In this document: piece after piece, positions 1 through 6,501 of the stretch
How positions within the stretch are numbered: the first letter of the stretch is position 1
Layout: each line of letters begins with the position of its first letter
Assembly (NCBI GenBank): GCA_001804205.1
Contig: MHFM01000028.1
Span: 787 to 9,271 of the forward strand
Length of the DNA: 8,485 nucleotides
DNA from: Omnitrophica bacterium RIFCSPLOWO2_01_FULL_45_10b
Lineage (GTDB): Bacteria; Omnitrophota; Omnitrophia; Omnitrophales; Danuiimicrobiaceae
Direction: 5' to 3'
Notes under the pieces: model-generated
The model's input: only the letters and a program-made list of their open reading frames with translations
Told to the model about the DNA's origin: nothing
Databases searched by the model: none
Translations under genes and position numbers: made by a program

Positions 1-291
1 TGTGGTGTATTCTCTCCTGTTGATACCGAAGAGTGAGGCGGTAATGGCCACTTCTTCACCACTACTACCCAGTTGATTGATGTTTTGGGGAAACTGTTTA
101 TTGCGGTTATAGAGATCATTCATATGAGTGCCTATGGTCTTCAGGTGCTGTTTCACCATCTCCATATTCACCTGCATCCTGACCCTCATGTAATTGGGGA
201 CAGAGACAGCCGTAAGGGTACCGATAATGGCGACAGTCGTTACCATTTCACCTAAGGTAAATCCTCTTTTATTCCTTTTCATTTTAATCAT
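1..291 (-). CDS. Type IV prepilin / pseudopilin-like protein, N-terminal part (cut by window edge)
   Basis: Reading the minus strand from ATG at 291 gives 97 uninterrupted codons to the window edge, so the C-terminus is missing. Residues 1-9 are a short basic leader (MIKMKRNKR), followed by the prepilin peptidase site G10|F11-T-L-G-E15 and a hydrophobic helix to about residue 32. The Glu at +5 of the mature protein and the G|F junction are hallmarks of type IV pilins and type II secretion pseudopilins, which are cleaved and N-methylated by PilD-type peptidases and assembled into a periplasmic or surface filament. Beyond the helix the sequence (MEMVKQHLKTIGTHM, then NRNKQFPQN) resembles the amphipathic helix and loop of pseudopilins. 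Gly at +4 is less common than Val, Ile or Leu. A second ATG at 282 is an alternative start. A purine-rich AAGGAAAAGGA stretch precedes the start. Pilin versus secretion pseudopilin cannot be decided from this fragment. Confidence 0.88.
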   Translation of the reverse strand, partial: MIKMKRNKRGFTLGEMVTTVAIIGTLTAVSVPNYMRVRMQVNMEMVKQHLKTIGTHMNDLYNRNKQFPQNINQLGSSGEEVAITASLFGINRREYTT

Positions 292-472
292 GTGTTTCTT
301 CTTATCCTTTTCCTTGATCAGCATATAACTACCGTTTAAAAGATACCTTTGAGGAGGATTGAATACAAATAGAAAGGACAGGTTATCTTGATATCTTATG
401 GTATGACAAGCGGTTAGGATATGTTAATAAATGGGGAAAGAAAGTGGGGTTAAGACGTGAATTTGAAAGTGA

Positions 473-571
473 TCATATTATTTCCGTTTCTCTACCAGTA
501 GCTTCAAGCCATGCGCGCAAGGACCATGAAGAGTAGTTTTTATTCCCAATGATGAGAATGGCCTTCTTCAC
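473..571 (-). pseudogene. Truncated glutathione S-transferase-like gene (first 32 codons only)
   Basis: On the minus strand, GTG at 571 lies 5 nt after a GGAG ribosome-binding site and opens a 32-codon frame ending in TGA at 473-475. It contains IIGNKNYSSWSLRAWL, which I recognise as the start of the thioredoxin-fold domain of a GST subfamily (NKNYSSWS-R-WL, with the catalytic-type Tyr/Ser at the end of strand 1). The next residues, EATGRETEII, fit the second strand and then stop. A complete GST has about 200-220 residues, and no continuation of the fold is visible in any minus frame between 300 and 475, so only the 5' end survives. It starts 29 nt after the YHS gene stop and was probably co-transcribed with the copper operon. 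Either the rest was deleted or displaced, or the population is heterogeneous here. The N-terminal motif is convincing; the cause of truncation is inference. Confidence 0.72.
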
Positions 572-600
572 GATTTCTCCCGTCCTTGACGCAGCAATTC

Positions 601-906
601 TTAATGCATCTGCATGTGCCCGTCATGCGCCGGGGCTTGTGCCGGATTGGCTTCCTGAGTGGCCATTTGCGCCAGGTATTTCGCGGGATTTTTTTTAAAT
701 TTATTTGCGCACATCTTGCAGCAAAGACCATAACGCTTACCGGCGTACTCTGCAGAATCCGCCTTTGAAACTTTATCGCCGCTCACCGGACAGAATTTAT
801 TTCCAGCATCTCTAATTTCTGAATTGGCCGGCGGCATCTTCTCAGCCGACCAAGCTAATGGTGTTGCCAAGAGAAATAAAACAGTTATCATCGTTATTTT
901 CTTCAT
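601..906 (-). CDS. Secreted YHS-domain protein, putative periplasmic copper-binding
   Basis: This 101-residue protein begins with a signal peptide (MKK, hydrophobic 6-18, likely cleavage after AWSA21). The rest is one YHS-type module: FCPVSGDKVS at 38-47, EYAGKRYGLCCKMC at 53-66, then NPAKYL at 73-78. The candidate metal ligands are C39, C62, C63 and C66. The tail HDGHMQMH (94-101) adds His and Met residues typical of copper-handling periplasmic proteins. YHS domains are small Cys-containing folds commonly found in copper and silver resistance proteins. The ATG overlaps the cusA stop by 4 nt (ATGA), showing tight translational coupling as the last intact gene of the operon. By inference it binds or passes Cu(I)/Ag(I) in the periplasm; the exact role is unknown. 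Confidence 0.85.
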   Translation of the reverse strand: MKKITMITVLFLLATPLAWSAEKMPPANSEIRDAGNKFCPVSGDKVSKADSAEYAGKRYGLCCKMCANKFKKNPAKYLAQMATQEANPAQAPAHDGHMQMH

Positions 907-3900
907 GGATGCACCTCCGCCCCCTTTTTCATTTCATTGGATTTCCAAATCGCATAAACAACAGGATATACCAAAAGTTCAAGGGCAAATGAAGTAATAA
1001 GTCCGCCCACCATAGGGGCTGCGATTCGTTTCATCATGTCTGCCCCCGTACCCATGGACCACATAATCGGAAGTAAACCCATAAAAGCGGCCATGACCGT
1101 CATCATCTTGGGGCGTACTCGCTTAACCGCACCATGAATGATTGCTTCTTCAAGGTCATCTTTTGTCCGCATCCTCCCCTTCTCAACCGCGTCGCGATAC
1201 GAAAGATCAAGAAAGAGCAGCATAAAAACGCCTGTCTCGGCATCAAGGCCCATGAGCGCAATCATTCCTACCCAAACGGCAATGGAAATATGATACCCCA
1301 AAATCCATAAAAGCCAAACCGCGCCAATGAGTGAAAATGGAACTGCTAAAAGCACAATCCCTGTTTTGACCATAGATTTTGTATTCATATAAAGCAGCAA
1401 AAAAATAATAAAAAGCGTAAGCGGAACCACGATTTTCAATCGATTTTTGACCAGAATCATGTTCTCGTACTGGCCGCTCCAAATTAAATGATATCCCTTC
1501 GGCAAAGTGATTTCTTTCACCACTTTTTCCTTTGCTTCGCGCACATAGCTACCGATGTCTCTATCTAAAATATCAATATAGACATAACCTGCGAGCATTC
1601 CGTTTTCATCTCGAATCATGCTTGGGCCTTCGGCAAATCGGATATCCGCAATCTCAGAAAGAGGAACGGCTTCGCCTGAAGGCATTGAAACGAGAATTCT
1701 TTTCAATTTTGTAAGATCGTCTCTGAAATCGCGAGCGTAACGGACCTGAACAGAGTAGCGCTCGCGGCCTTCTAGGATGGTTGTTACCTTTTCACCGCCA
1801 ATGGCGGACATAAGGATAGATTCAGCGTCTTCAATGGAAAGGCCGTAATGCGCGATGTGCTTTCGATTTAAATCAAAATCCAAGAAATAACCGCCGGATA
1901 CCCGCTCGGCATATACATTTCTCGTGCCATTAATTTTTTTAAGCGATTGCTCCAGTTGTTCGCCAATGGTTTGGATTTGTTTCAGGTCCGCGCCGGTTAT
2001 CTTAATTCCAACCGGAGTTCGAATGCCGGTGGAAAGCATATCAATTCGATTCTTAATCGGCATGGTCCATATATTGGGTATGCCCGGAATTTTCAAAGCA
2101 GAATCCATTTCATTGACCAATTCCTGATAGGCTATTTTTCGCTTTGGAAAAGCCGCTTGGAGAAAATCTCGAGCGGCTTGAGGAAGCCAAAGTGGAACAG
2201 ATCGAGGCAGTTCTCGCCATTGGCTGCGAGGTTTTAAAAGCACGGTTGTTTCAAACATCGATAGAGGCGCCGGATCCGTTGATGTTTCGGCTCTTCCCGC
2301 TTTTCCGAAAACGCGTTCTACCTCAGGAAATTGACGAAGTATTTTGTCTTGAATTTGTAAAACACGTTGGGCTTCCGTAACCGACATTCCCGGCAAAGCG
2401 GTTGGCATATAAAGGATGGATCCTTCATTAAGCGGCGGCATAAATTCAGAACCCAACCGGAAATAAACGGGAATCGTGGTAAGGATGAGTGCGATCGCCG
2501 TAATAATCGTTGCCTTCTTATGTTTCAAAACAAAACGGCAGACAGGTTCATAAAATCTAAAAAGAATTCTGCTGATGGGATGCTTTTCTTCAGCGTAATA
2601 TTTTCCGACTAAAGCCGTATTGATGATTTTATTGAAGGCATTCACAACTGTCATCCTGAGCGAAGCGAAGGATCTCTTAGATTCTTCGGCCTTCGGCCTC
2701 AGAATGACGATCGGTTCCATTCGTGTAAAAAGCATTCGCATCGCCGGATCCAAAGTTATCGCCAAGATTGCGGCAATGGCCATCGCAAAATTTTTGCTGA
2801 AAGCAAGCGGTTTGAACAACCGGCCCGACTGGTCTACCAGAGTAAAAATTGGAAGAAAAGCCACGGCAATGACAAGAAGCGAAAAGAAGACAGACGGCCC
2901 CACTTCCTTTAAGGCTTTGAGCCGAATAGCGTGATAATCACCTTTTTTGCCTCCTTCCACCCACTGCTCTAAACGTTTATACGCATTCTCAACCTCGACA
3001 ATCGCTCCATCGACAAGAACGCCGACGGAAATGGCGATTCCCGCCAGAGACATGATGTTGGATGTTACCCCAAAGAAATACATAGGGATAAAAGCGAGCA
3101 AGACAGACACAGGAATCGTAACAATCGGAATGACCGCCGAAGGAATATGCCAAAGAAAAACCAAAATCACGAGACTCACGATAATCATTTCTTCAACGAG
3201 CGTGTGTTTCAGTGTATCAATCGATTTTTTGATTAACTCCGAACGGTCATACGTTTCCACAATTTTGATTCCTTCAGGGAAAGTCGGCTTCAGCTCATTC
3301 AGTTTTGCTTTTACCCGGTTGATCACATTTAGGGCATTTTCACCGTGCCTCATAATCACAATACCGCCCGGTGCATCTCCTTTGCCGTCCAAATCCACAA
3401 CGCCACGCCGAATGTCAGAACCTAGTTGAACCATCGCTACATGTTTCAAAAGAATCGGTACCATCGTATTTTTATCTTGGCCCACAACGATATTTTCTAA
3501 ATCTTCTTTTGTTTTTACATATCCGCGGCCCCGAACCATATACTCAACACCTGAAAATTCCAAGACTCGCCCGCCAACTTCATTATTGGACTTTCGCAAA
3601 GCTGCTGTCACATCCATTAAGGGAATGCCGTAATTGACAAGACGATTAGGATTGACGTTGACTTGGTATTGCTTCACAAATCCGCCGATCGAAGCTACTT
3701 CAGAAACACCGGGAACTGACTGAAGATGATAACGAAGATACCAATCTTGAAATGAACGAAGTTCGGCAAGGTTGTGCTTTCCCGTCTCATCCGCCAAAGC
3801 ATATTGATACACCCAGCCTACGCTGGTTGCATCAGGCCCTAATTCAGTCTGAACACCTTCAGGAAGCCTCGGCAATATTTTGTTCAGATATTCTAATACC

Positions 3901-4223
3901 CGGCTCCTGGCCCAATAAAGATCCGTACCGTCTTCAAAAATGACATAGACGTAGGAAAAACCAAAATCCGAAAATCCACGCACGGTTTTGACTTTGGGCA
4001 TTCCCAACATCGCCGTTACGATTGGGTATGTCACTTGATCCTCAACGATATCGGGACTGCGCTCCCAACGGGAATAAATGATCACCTGAGTATCGGAAAG
4101 ATCGGGAATGGCATCCAATTTAATATGTCCGACGCACCAAATAGCTCCGCCCATTAAAACGAAAGTGAGTATCAAAACCAAAAATTTATTTTTTGCCGAG
4201 AATTCAATAATTTTTTCAATCAT
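903..4223 (-). CDS. cusA: CusA-type heavy-metal RND efflux pump (Cu+/Ag+)
   Basis: An inner-membrane proton-driven pump of the heavy-metal RND family, about 1106 residues. It opens with MIEKIIEFSAKNKFLV, the usual start for this family, with the first helix and the periplasmic porter motif DAIPDLSDTQVIIYS following. D405 and E412 in the GVLVDGAIVEVEN helix and a Lys near residue 1039 (RPKMMTV) match the E. coli CusA proton relay. The three copper-site methionines of CusA are all present: M606 (LYMPTALPG), M656 (PLSMFETT) and M729 (RIDMLSTG). This favours Cu(I)/Ag(I) over the Zn/Co/Cd CzcA type. I chose ATG at 4223, 1 nt after the cusB stop. An upstream in-frame GTG at 4250 would overlap cusB by 26 nt and abuts its GGAGG with no spacer. 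Residues about 506-525 (RPKAEESKRSFASLRMT region) are encoded by a 59-bp palindromic repeat, an in-frame insertion in the linker before KYYAEEKHPISR. The frame is otherwise intact. Confidence 0.95.
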   Translation of the reverse strand: MIEKIIEFSAKNKFLVLILTFVLMGGAIWCVGHIKLDAIPDLSDTQVIIYSRWERSPDIVEDQVTYPIVTAMLGMPKVKTVRGFSDFGFSYVYVIFEDGTDLYWARSRVLEYLNKILPRLPEGVQTELGPDATSVGWVYQYALADETGKHNLAELRSFQDWYLRYHLQSVPGVSEVASIGGFVKQYQVNVNPNRLVNYGIPLMDVTAALRKSNNEVGGRVLEFSGVEYMVRGRGYVKTKEDLENIVVGQDKNTMVPILLKHVAMVQLGSDIRRGVVDLDGKGDAPGGIVIMRHGENALNVINRVKAKLNELKPTFPEGIKIVETYDRSELIKKSIDTLKHTLVEEMIIVSLVILVFLWHIPSAVIPIVTIPVSVLLAFIPMYFFGVTSNIMSLAGIAISVGVLVDGAIVEVENAYKRLEQWVEGGKKGDYHAIRLKALKEVGPSVFFSLLVIAVAFLPIFTLVDQSGRLFKPLAFSKNFAMAIAAILAITLDPAMRMLFTRMEPIVILRPKAEESKRSFASLRMTVVNAFNKIINTALVGKYYAEEKHPISRILFRFYEPVCRFVLKHKKATIITAIALILTTIPVYFRLGSEFMPPLNEGSILYMPTALPGMSVTEAQRVLQIQDKILRQFPEVERVFGKAGRAETSTDPAPLSMFETTVLLKPRSQWRELPRSVPLWLPQAARDFLQAAFPKRKIAYQELVNEMDSALKIPGIPNIWTMPIKNRIDMLSTGIRTPVGIKITGADLKQIQTIGEQLEQSLKKINGTRNVYAERVSGGYFLDFDLNRKHIAHYGLSIEDAESILMSAIGGEKVTTILEGRERYSVQVRYARDFRDDLTKLKRILVSMPSGEAVPLSEIADIRFAEGPSMIRDENGMLAGYVYIDILDRDIGSYVREAKEKVVKEITLPKGYHLIWSGQYENMILVKNRLKIVVPLTLFIIFLLLYMNTKSMVKTGIVLLAVPFSLIGAVWLLWILGYHISIAVWVGMIALMGLDAETGVFMLLFLDLSYRDAVEKGRMRTKDDLEEAIIHGAVKRVRPKMMTVMAAFMGLLPIMWSMGTGADMMKRIAAPMVGGLITSFALELLVYPVVYAIWKSNEMKKGAEVHP
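2650..2708. repeat. Palindromic repeat inserted in frame inside cusA
   Basis: The element is bounded by GTCATCCTGAG (2650-2660) and CTCAGAATGAC (2698-2708), an 11-bp inverted repeat with one mismatch. Inside it are GCGAAGCGAAGG and a GGCCTTCGGCC hairpin. I recognise this arrangement (ATCCTGAGCGAAGCGAAGGATCT then GGCCTCAGAATGAC) as a dispersed intergenic-type repeat seen across many bacterial genomes. Its plus-strand translation gives the familiar ILSEAKDLL and FGLRMT spurious peptides. Here it lies inside cusA and is read on the minus strand as RPKAEESKRSFASLRMT. The element is 59 bp, so a 1-bp target duplication or similar would be needed to make 60 and keep the frame; the frame is open through it. 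Its presence elsewhere in this genome cannot be tested from one window. Confidence 0.82.
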
Positions 4224-4224
4224 T

Positions 4225-5361
4225 TTAGTGGATATGAGTGCGAGTCTCACCCTCCGCTTGTGTGTTCTTCACCTCTCCCACAGGCTGAAAACTTTTAAGA
4301 GCGGCTTGAAGCCTTGATTCCGAGTCGATGAGGAATCCGCCTTGCGCTACTACGTTTTCTCCCTCAGAAAGCCCGGAGATCACTTCATAATAGCCATCTC
4401 CTTCGCGGCCGAGCGTAATCTCGCGCGGCTCAATTCGGCCTTCTTCTTCAAGAACAAAAGTGAGCGTAGTCTCGCCGGTGTGAAAAACAGAATCGACTGA
4501 AATGGCGAGCACATTGCCGAGCGGTACTTCAATGTGCACATCTAGAGACATCCGTGGTTTTAGTTTCTCGGCATTTGGAACTTCAATCCGAGCACGAACT
4601 ACTCGCGTCATCGAATTTAAAACAGGATCCATGCTCTTGACCTCACCTTCAAATTTCAATCCAGGTAAGGCAGAAGCAGTCATGGCAGCGCGCTGTCCTG
4701 GAAGGATTAATTCCGCATCGGGCTCATAAATATCAGCAATGACCCAAACAGCATTTTCCGGAAGCGTTAAATTCTTTGGAATAAATTGATCGGTAATAAC
4801 AGGAGGCCGTGCGGAAGGCTGGATTTTAATAAGGCCCATTTGCTTGTCATCAAACCCCGCAAGCCTTAATTTAAGTTCCGCCAGCTCAAGCAATTTCTCA
4901 CCTCGCTCACGGGCAACATCCGTTCCAAGCCTTTTGGACCGCCAATAAGCTTGAGAAGCATCTACATATTCCGCTAACGCCTGTGAAAGATCGGGATTGT
5001 AAGCAACGTGGCCGGCAGCATGAAGAGTAAGTGTGAGCGGTTTGGTTTCAACGAGTGAGCTGGTCAATCCAATCAATTGCTGCCGTTCCGGGAAAACAAC
5101 AACATTAGCATGACCGGGAACTTTGATTGGCGAGGCATCTGTTCCTTCCTCGTTCTTCACCAAAGCCATCCCGCAAATGGGACAATTGCCTGGCTTTTTT
5201 GAAATAACAGAAGGATGCATCGGGCAATGATAAAGAACTCCCTCTTTTTCTTGATGAGAAATATGTTCAGAAACCTTAGCTTGACACCCAGAACCAAACG
5301 GAAAAATCAAAAAAACAATGAGTAATAAATTTAAAGCCGATCGATATTTTGAAAATTGCAT
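4225..5361 (-). CDS. cusB: CusB-type RND periplasmic adaptor lipoprotein with N-terminal metal-binding domain
   Basis: A 378-residue membrane fusion protein that should join the CusA pump to an outer-membrane channel. The N-terminal hydrophobic segment (10-22) ends at FGSGC26, a plausible though non-classical lipobox. Residues 44-68 (YHCPMHPSV ... CPICGMALV) are a heavy-metal-binding domain with C46, H49, C60, C63 and M65 as likely ligands. The beta-barrel runs about 203-280 (VWVIADIYEPD to MSLDVHIEV), then a membrane-proximal domain to about 356 (GLSEGENVV, DSESRLQAAL). Between 110 and 200 the usual two lipoyl half-motifs and long helical hairpin are missing: only a short helix pair (126-170) is visible, so this is a reduced adaptor. 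The start at 5361 is fixed by AAAGGAGG 5 nt upstream; an in-frame GTG at 5397 has no such site. It precedes cusA by 1 nt. Confidence 0.92.
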   Translation of the reverse strand: MQFSKYRSALNLLLIVFLIFPFGSGCQAKVSEHISHQEKEGVLYHCPMHPSVISKKPGNCPICGMALVKNEEGTDASPIKVPGHANVVVFPERQQLIGLTSSLVETKPLTLTLHAAGHVAYNPDLSQALAEYVDASQAYWRSKRLGTDVARERGEKLLELAELKLRLAGFDDKQMGLIKIQPSARPPVITDQFIPKNLTLPENAVWVIADIYEPDAELILPGQRAAMTASALPGLKFEGEVKSMDPVLNSMTRVVRARIEVPNAEKLKPRMSLDVHIEVPLGNVLAISVDSVFHTGETTLTFVLEEEGRIEPREITLGREGDGYYEVISGLSEGENVVAQGGFLIDSESRLQAALKSFQPVGEVKNTQAEGETRTHIH

Positions 5362-5366
5362 AAATT

Positions 5367-5374
5367 CCTCCTTT
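5367..5374 (-). promoter_or_regulatory. Strong Shine-Dalgarno deciding the cusB start
   Basis: The minus strand reads AAAGGAGG followed by 5 nt and the ATG at 5361. This selects residue 13 of the longer open frame as the true start of the adaptor and places the lipoprotein signal at the N-terminus, as expected. Confidence 0.85.
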
Positions 5375-5434
5375 GTTAAAAGTAAATCACCAAGCACATA
5401 ATACTTTCTGTGCTTAAGCTAAAAAGGAGAAATC

Positions 5435-5782
5435 TCAGATTCGGAGAGTTCGGCCTGCGAGATAAATCGGGGTATGTGAAGAAAAACCCGGCGGTTCAAA
5501 TTCACGTACAGCAAAGTTCACCGAGATGGGGATTGAAACGAACTTTGCCATCAGAAAAAGAGGAGAAATAAAAATGCCTTGAGAAGCGGGTAAAAACTTG
5601 GTTACTTTCTGAATTCTGCAAGAATCTTTTTGAACATCCAAGACGGAACAACACTGATGGGAAGATTTTTCATAAACAGACTGGCTTGAATTTAAACTGG
5701 CAGAAGGGCAGCAATCGCAGGCGTTTGTAATTGCCGGTGCGCACACTACCAAAACCAATAAAATCGCGATAAATTTTTTCAT
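5435..5782 (-). CDS. Small secreted Cys-rich protein heading the copper operon, unknown family
   Basis: A 115-residue protein with a clear Sec signal peptide (MKKF, hydrophobic 4-18, cleavage likely after A21), leaving a mature N-terminus that begins CDCCP (C22, C24, C25). A second cluster, HQCC (H42, C44, C45), and C55 follow. A moderately hydrophobic stretch spans about 63-90 and the protein ends in FEPPGFSSHTPIYLAGRTLRI-type sequence rich in Pro and aromatics. I do not recognise a named family, although small exported proteins with a Pro-rich PIYL-like tail do occur in front of RND metal-pump genes. The gene lies 73 nt upstream of cusB in the same orientation with no terminator visible between them. 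Cys clusters and context suggest periplasmic Cu(I)/Ag(I) binding or sensing; this is inference. No Shine-Dalgarno precedes its ATG. Confidence 0.75.
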   Translation of the reverse strand: MKKFIAILLVLVVCAPAITNACDCCPSASLNSSQSVYEKSSHQCCSVLDVQKDSCRIQKVTKFLPASQGIFISPLFLMAKFVSIPISVNFAVREFEPPGFSSHTPIYLAGRTLRI

Positions 5783-5789
5783 AATTGAG

Positions 5790-5825
5790 TACTATAATAC
5801 TATACCTCTAAAAAGGTTATGTCAA
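5790..5825 (-). promoter_or_regulatory. Probable promoter of the copper operon with direct-repeat operator-like sequence
   Basis: The minus strand carries a perfect -35 TTGACA (5825-5820). Two overlapping -10 candidates follow: TATAGT at 5804-5799 (15-bp spacer) and TAGTAT at 5802-5797 (17-bp spacer). The -10 region is built from a perfect 7-bp direct repeat, TACTATA-A-TACTATA on the plus strand (5790-5804), which could be a regulator site. Transcription would begin only about 8 nt before the ATG at 5782. The -35 is strong; the exact -10 and any operator role are inferred. Confidence 0.55.
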
Positions 5826-5860
5826 GGATGCGGGCGTGAAAATTAACATATAAAAAGGCA

Positions 5861-5898
5861 AAAAAGGGACAGGCAATACTTGATGCCTGTCCCTTTTT
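5861..5898 (-). terminator. Rho-independent terminator of the peroxiredoxin gene
   Basis: AAAAAGGGACAGGCA (5861-5875) and TGCCTGTCCCTTTTT (5884-5898) form a perfect 15-bp stem around an 8-nt loop. On the minus strand the stem ends in a T run (CCCTTTTTT, then GCCTTTTTA), a classic intrinsic terminator 17 nt after the peroxiredoxin stop. It is symmetric enough to act on both strands and separates this gene from the copper promoter. The GGGACAGGCA core is also common in dispersed palindromic repeats. Confidence 0.9.
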
Positions 5899-5914
5899 AA
5901 CTGCTTGGAAAAAC

Positions 5915-6439
5915 TTAAACTTTAATTGTTTCTTTGCCGGGTTTCCATTCGCAAGGAGTTAAACCACCGGTTTGAAACGCTTGAAGGGTTCTGAGCGTCT
6001 CTTCAACGCTGCGGCCTACCGGCAGATTATTGACAACGGCGCTTTGAACCACACCGTTTGGATCAATGATAAAGGTACCGCGAAGCGCGATGCCTTTTTC
6101 AGGAAGCAAAACGCCGAAACCTTCCGAAATCGCATGATTGGTATCTCCGATGATTGGGAATTTGACCGGCCCAAGACCATGTTCTACCCATGCTTTATGG
6201 GAATAAACGCTGTCTGTGCTTACCGCCACAACTTCCGCTCCGAGCCTTTTAAACTCATCATAATGTTCACTAAAGCTGCGGATTTCCGTGGGGCAGACAA
6301 AGGTAAAATCCAAGGGATAAAAGAACACCACCAGCCATTTTCCCTTGTAGCGCGCTAAATCAAGCGACTCGAACTTACCGCTCGGTAAGAACGCTTCTGC
6401 TTTCAACGTGGGAATGGTATTGCCTACTCTAATGCTCAT
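5915..6439 (-). CDS. Typical 2-Cys peroxiredoxin (AhpC/TSA family)
   Basis: A 174-residue cytosolic thiol peroxidase that reduces H2O2 and organic hydroperoxides. The active-site motif P42-LDF-T46-FV-C49 carries the peroxidatic cysteine. R120 in RGTFIID completes the catalytic site, and C163 in LTPCEWKPG is the resolving cysteine expected from the partner subunit. HGLG (87-90) resembles the GGLG motif, but the protein ends at KPGKETIKV without the C-terminal YF helix, so a robust, over-oxidation-resistant type is likely. The length is slightly short of AhpC (about 187). An AGAGAGGA ribosome-binding site lies 7 nt before the ATG at 6439. It is monocistronic, with its own promoter and terminator. 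Its reductant (AhpF or thioredoxin) is not in the window. Placement next to copper genes may reflect oxidative stress linkage, but it is a separate transcript. Confidence 0.95.
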   Translation of the reverse strand: MSIRVGNTIPTLKAEAFLPSGKFESLDLARYKGKWLVVFFYPLDFTFVCPTEIRSFSEHYDEFKRLGAEVVAVSTDSVYSHKAWVEHGLGPVKFPIIGDTNHAISEGFGVLLPEKGIALRGTFIIDPNGVVQSAVVNNLPVGRSVEETLRTLQAFQTGGLTPCEWKPGKETIKV

Positions 6440-6472
6440 TCTTATTTCCTCTCTTTCTAATTTAGGGAACGT

Positions 6473-6501
6473 ATTATACCGCCCGTGAGAGCAAATTTCA
6501 A
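6473..6501 (-). promoter_or_regulatory. Sigma-70-type promoter of the peroxiredoxin gene
   Basis: The minus strand shows TTGAAA (6501-6496), a 17-bp spacer and a perfect TATAAT (6478-6473), 33 nt before the ATG at 6439. This leaves a short leader that holds the ribosome-binding site. It is the best housekeeping-type promoter in the window. Confidence 0.8.

Noticed and set aside
73..255. 60-residue plus-strand open frame
   Set aside because: It is antisense to the prepilin N-terminus, whose cleavage motif is unmistakable.
540..731. 63-residue minus-strand open frame overlapping the YHS gene and GST fragment
   Set aside because: It lies out of frame with the YHS gene, which has a signal peptide and domain motifs, and shows only Arg/Lys-rich, Cys-scattered sequence typical of a shadow frame.
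1901..2240. Apparent 24-residue extra segment in CusA between the second and third copper methionines, relative to E. coli CusA
   Set aside because: Many CusA homologues carry a longer Trp/Pro-rich segment here (WRELPRSVPLWLPQ type), so this looks like normal family variation, not an insertion.
2620..3429. Plus-strand open frames of 104 and 160 residues inside cusA
   Set aside because: They are antisense shadows of the intact cusA frame; the first contains the spurious peptide that the palindromic repeat always encodes.
4224..4250. GTG start of cusA nine codons upstream
   Set aside because: The GGAGG directly touches the GTG with no spacer, it would overlap cusB, and the family normally begins at MIEKIIEFSA.
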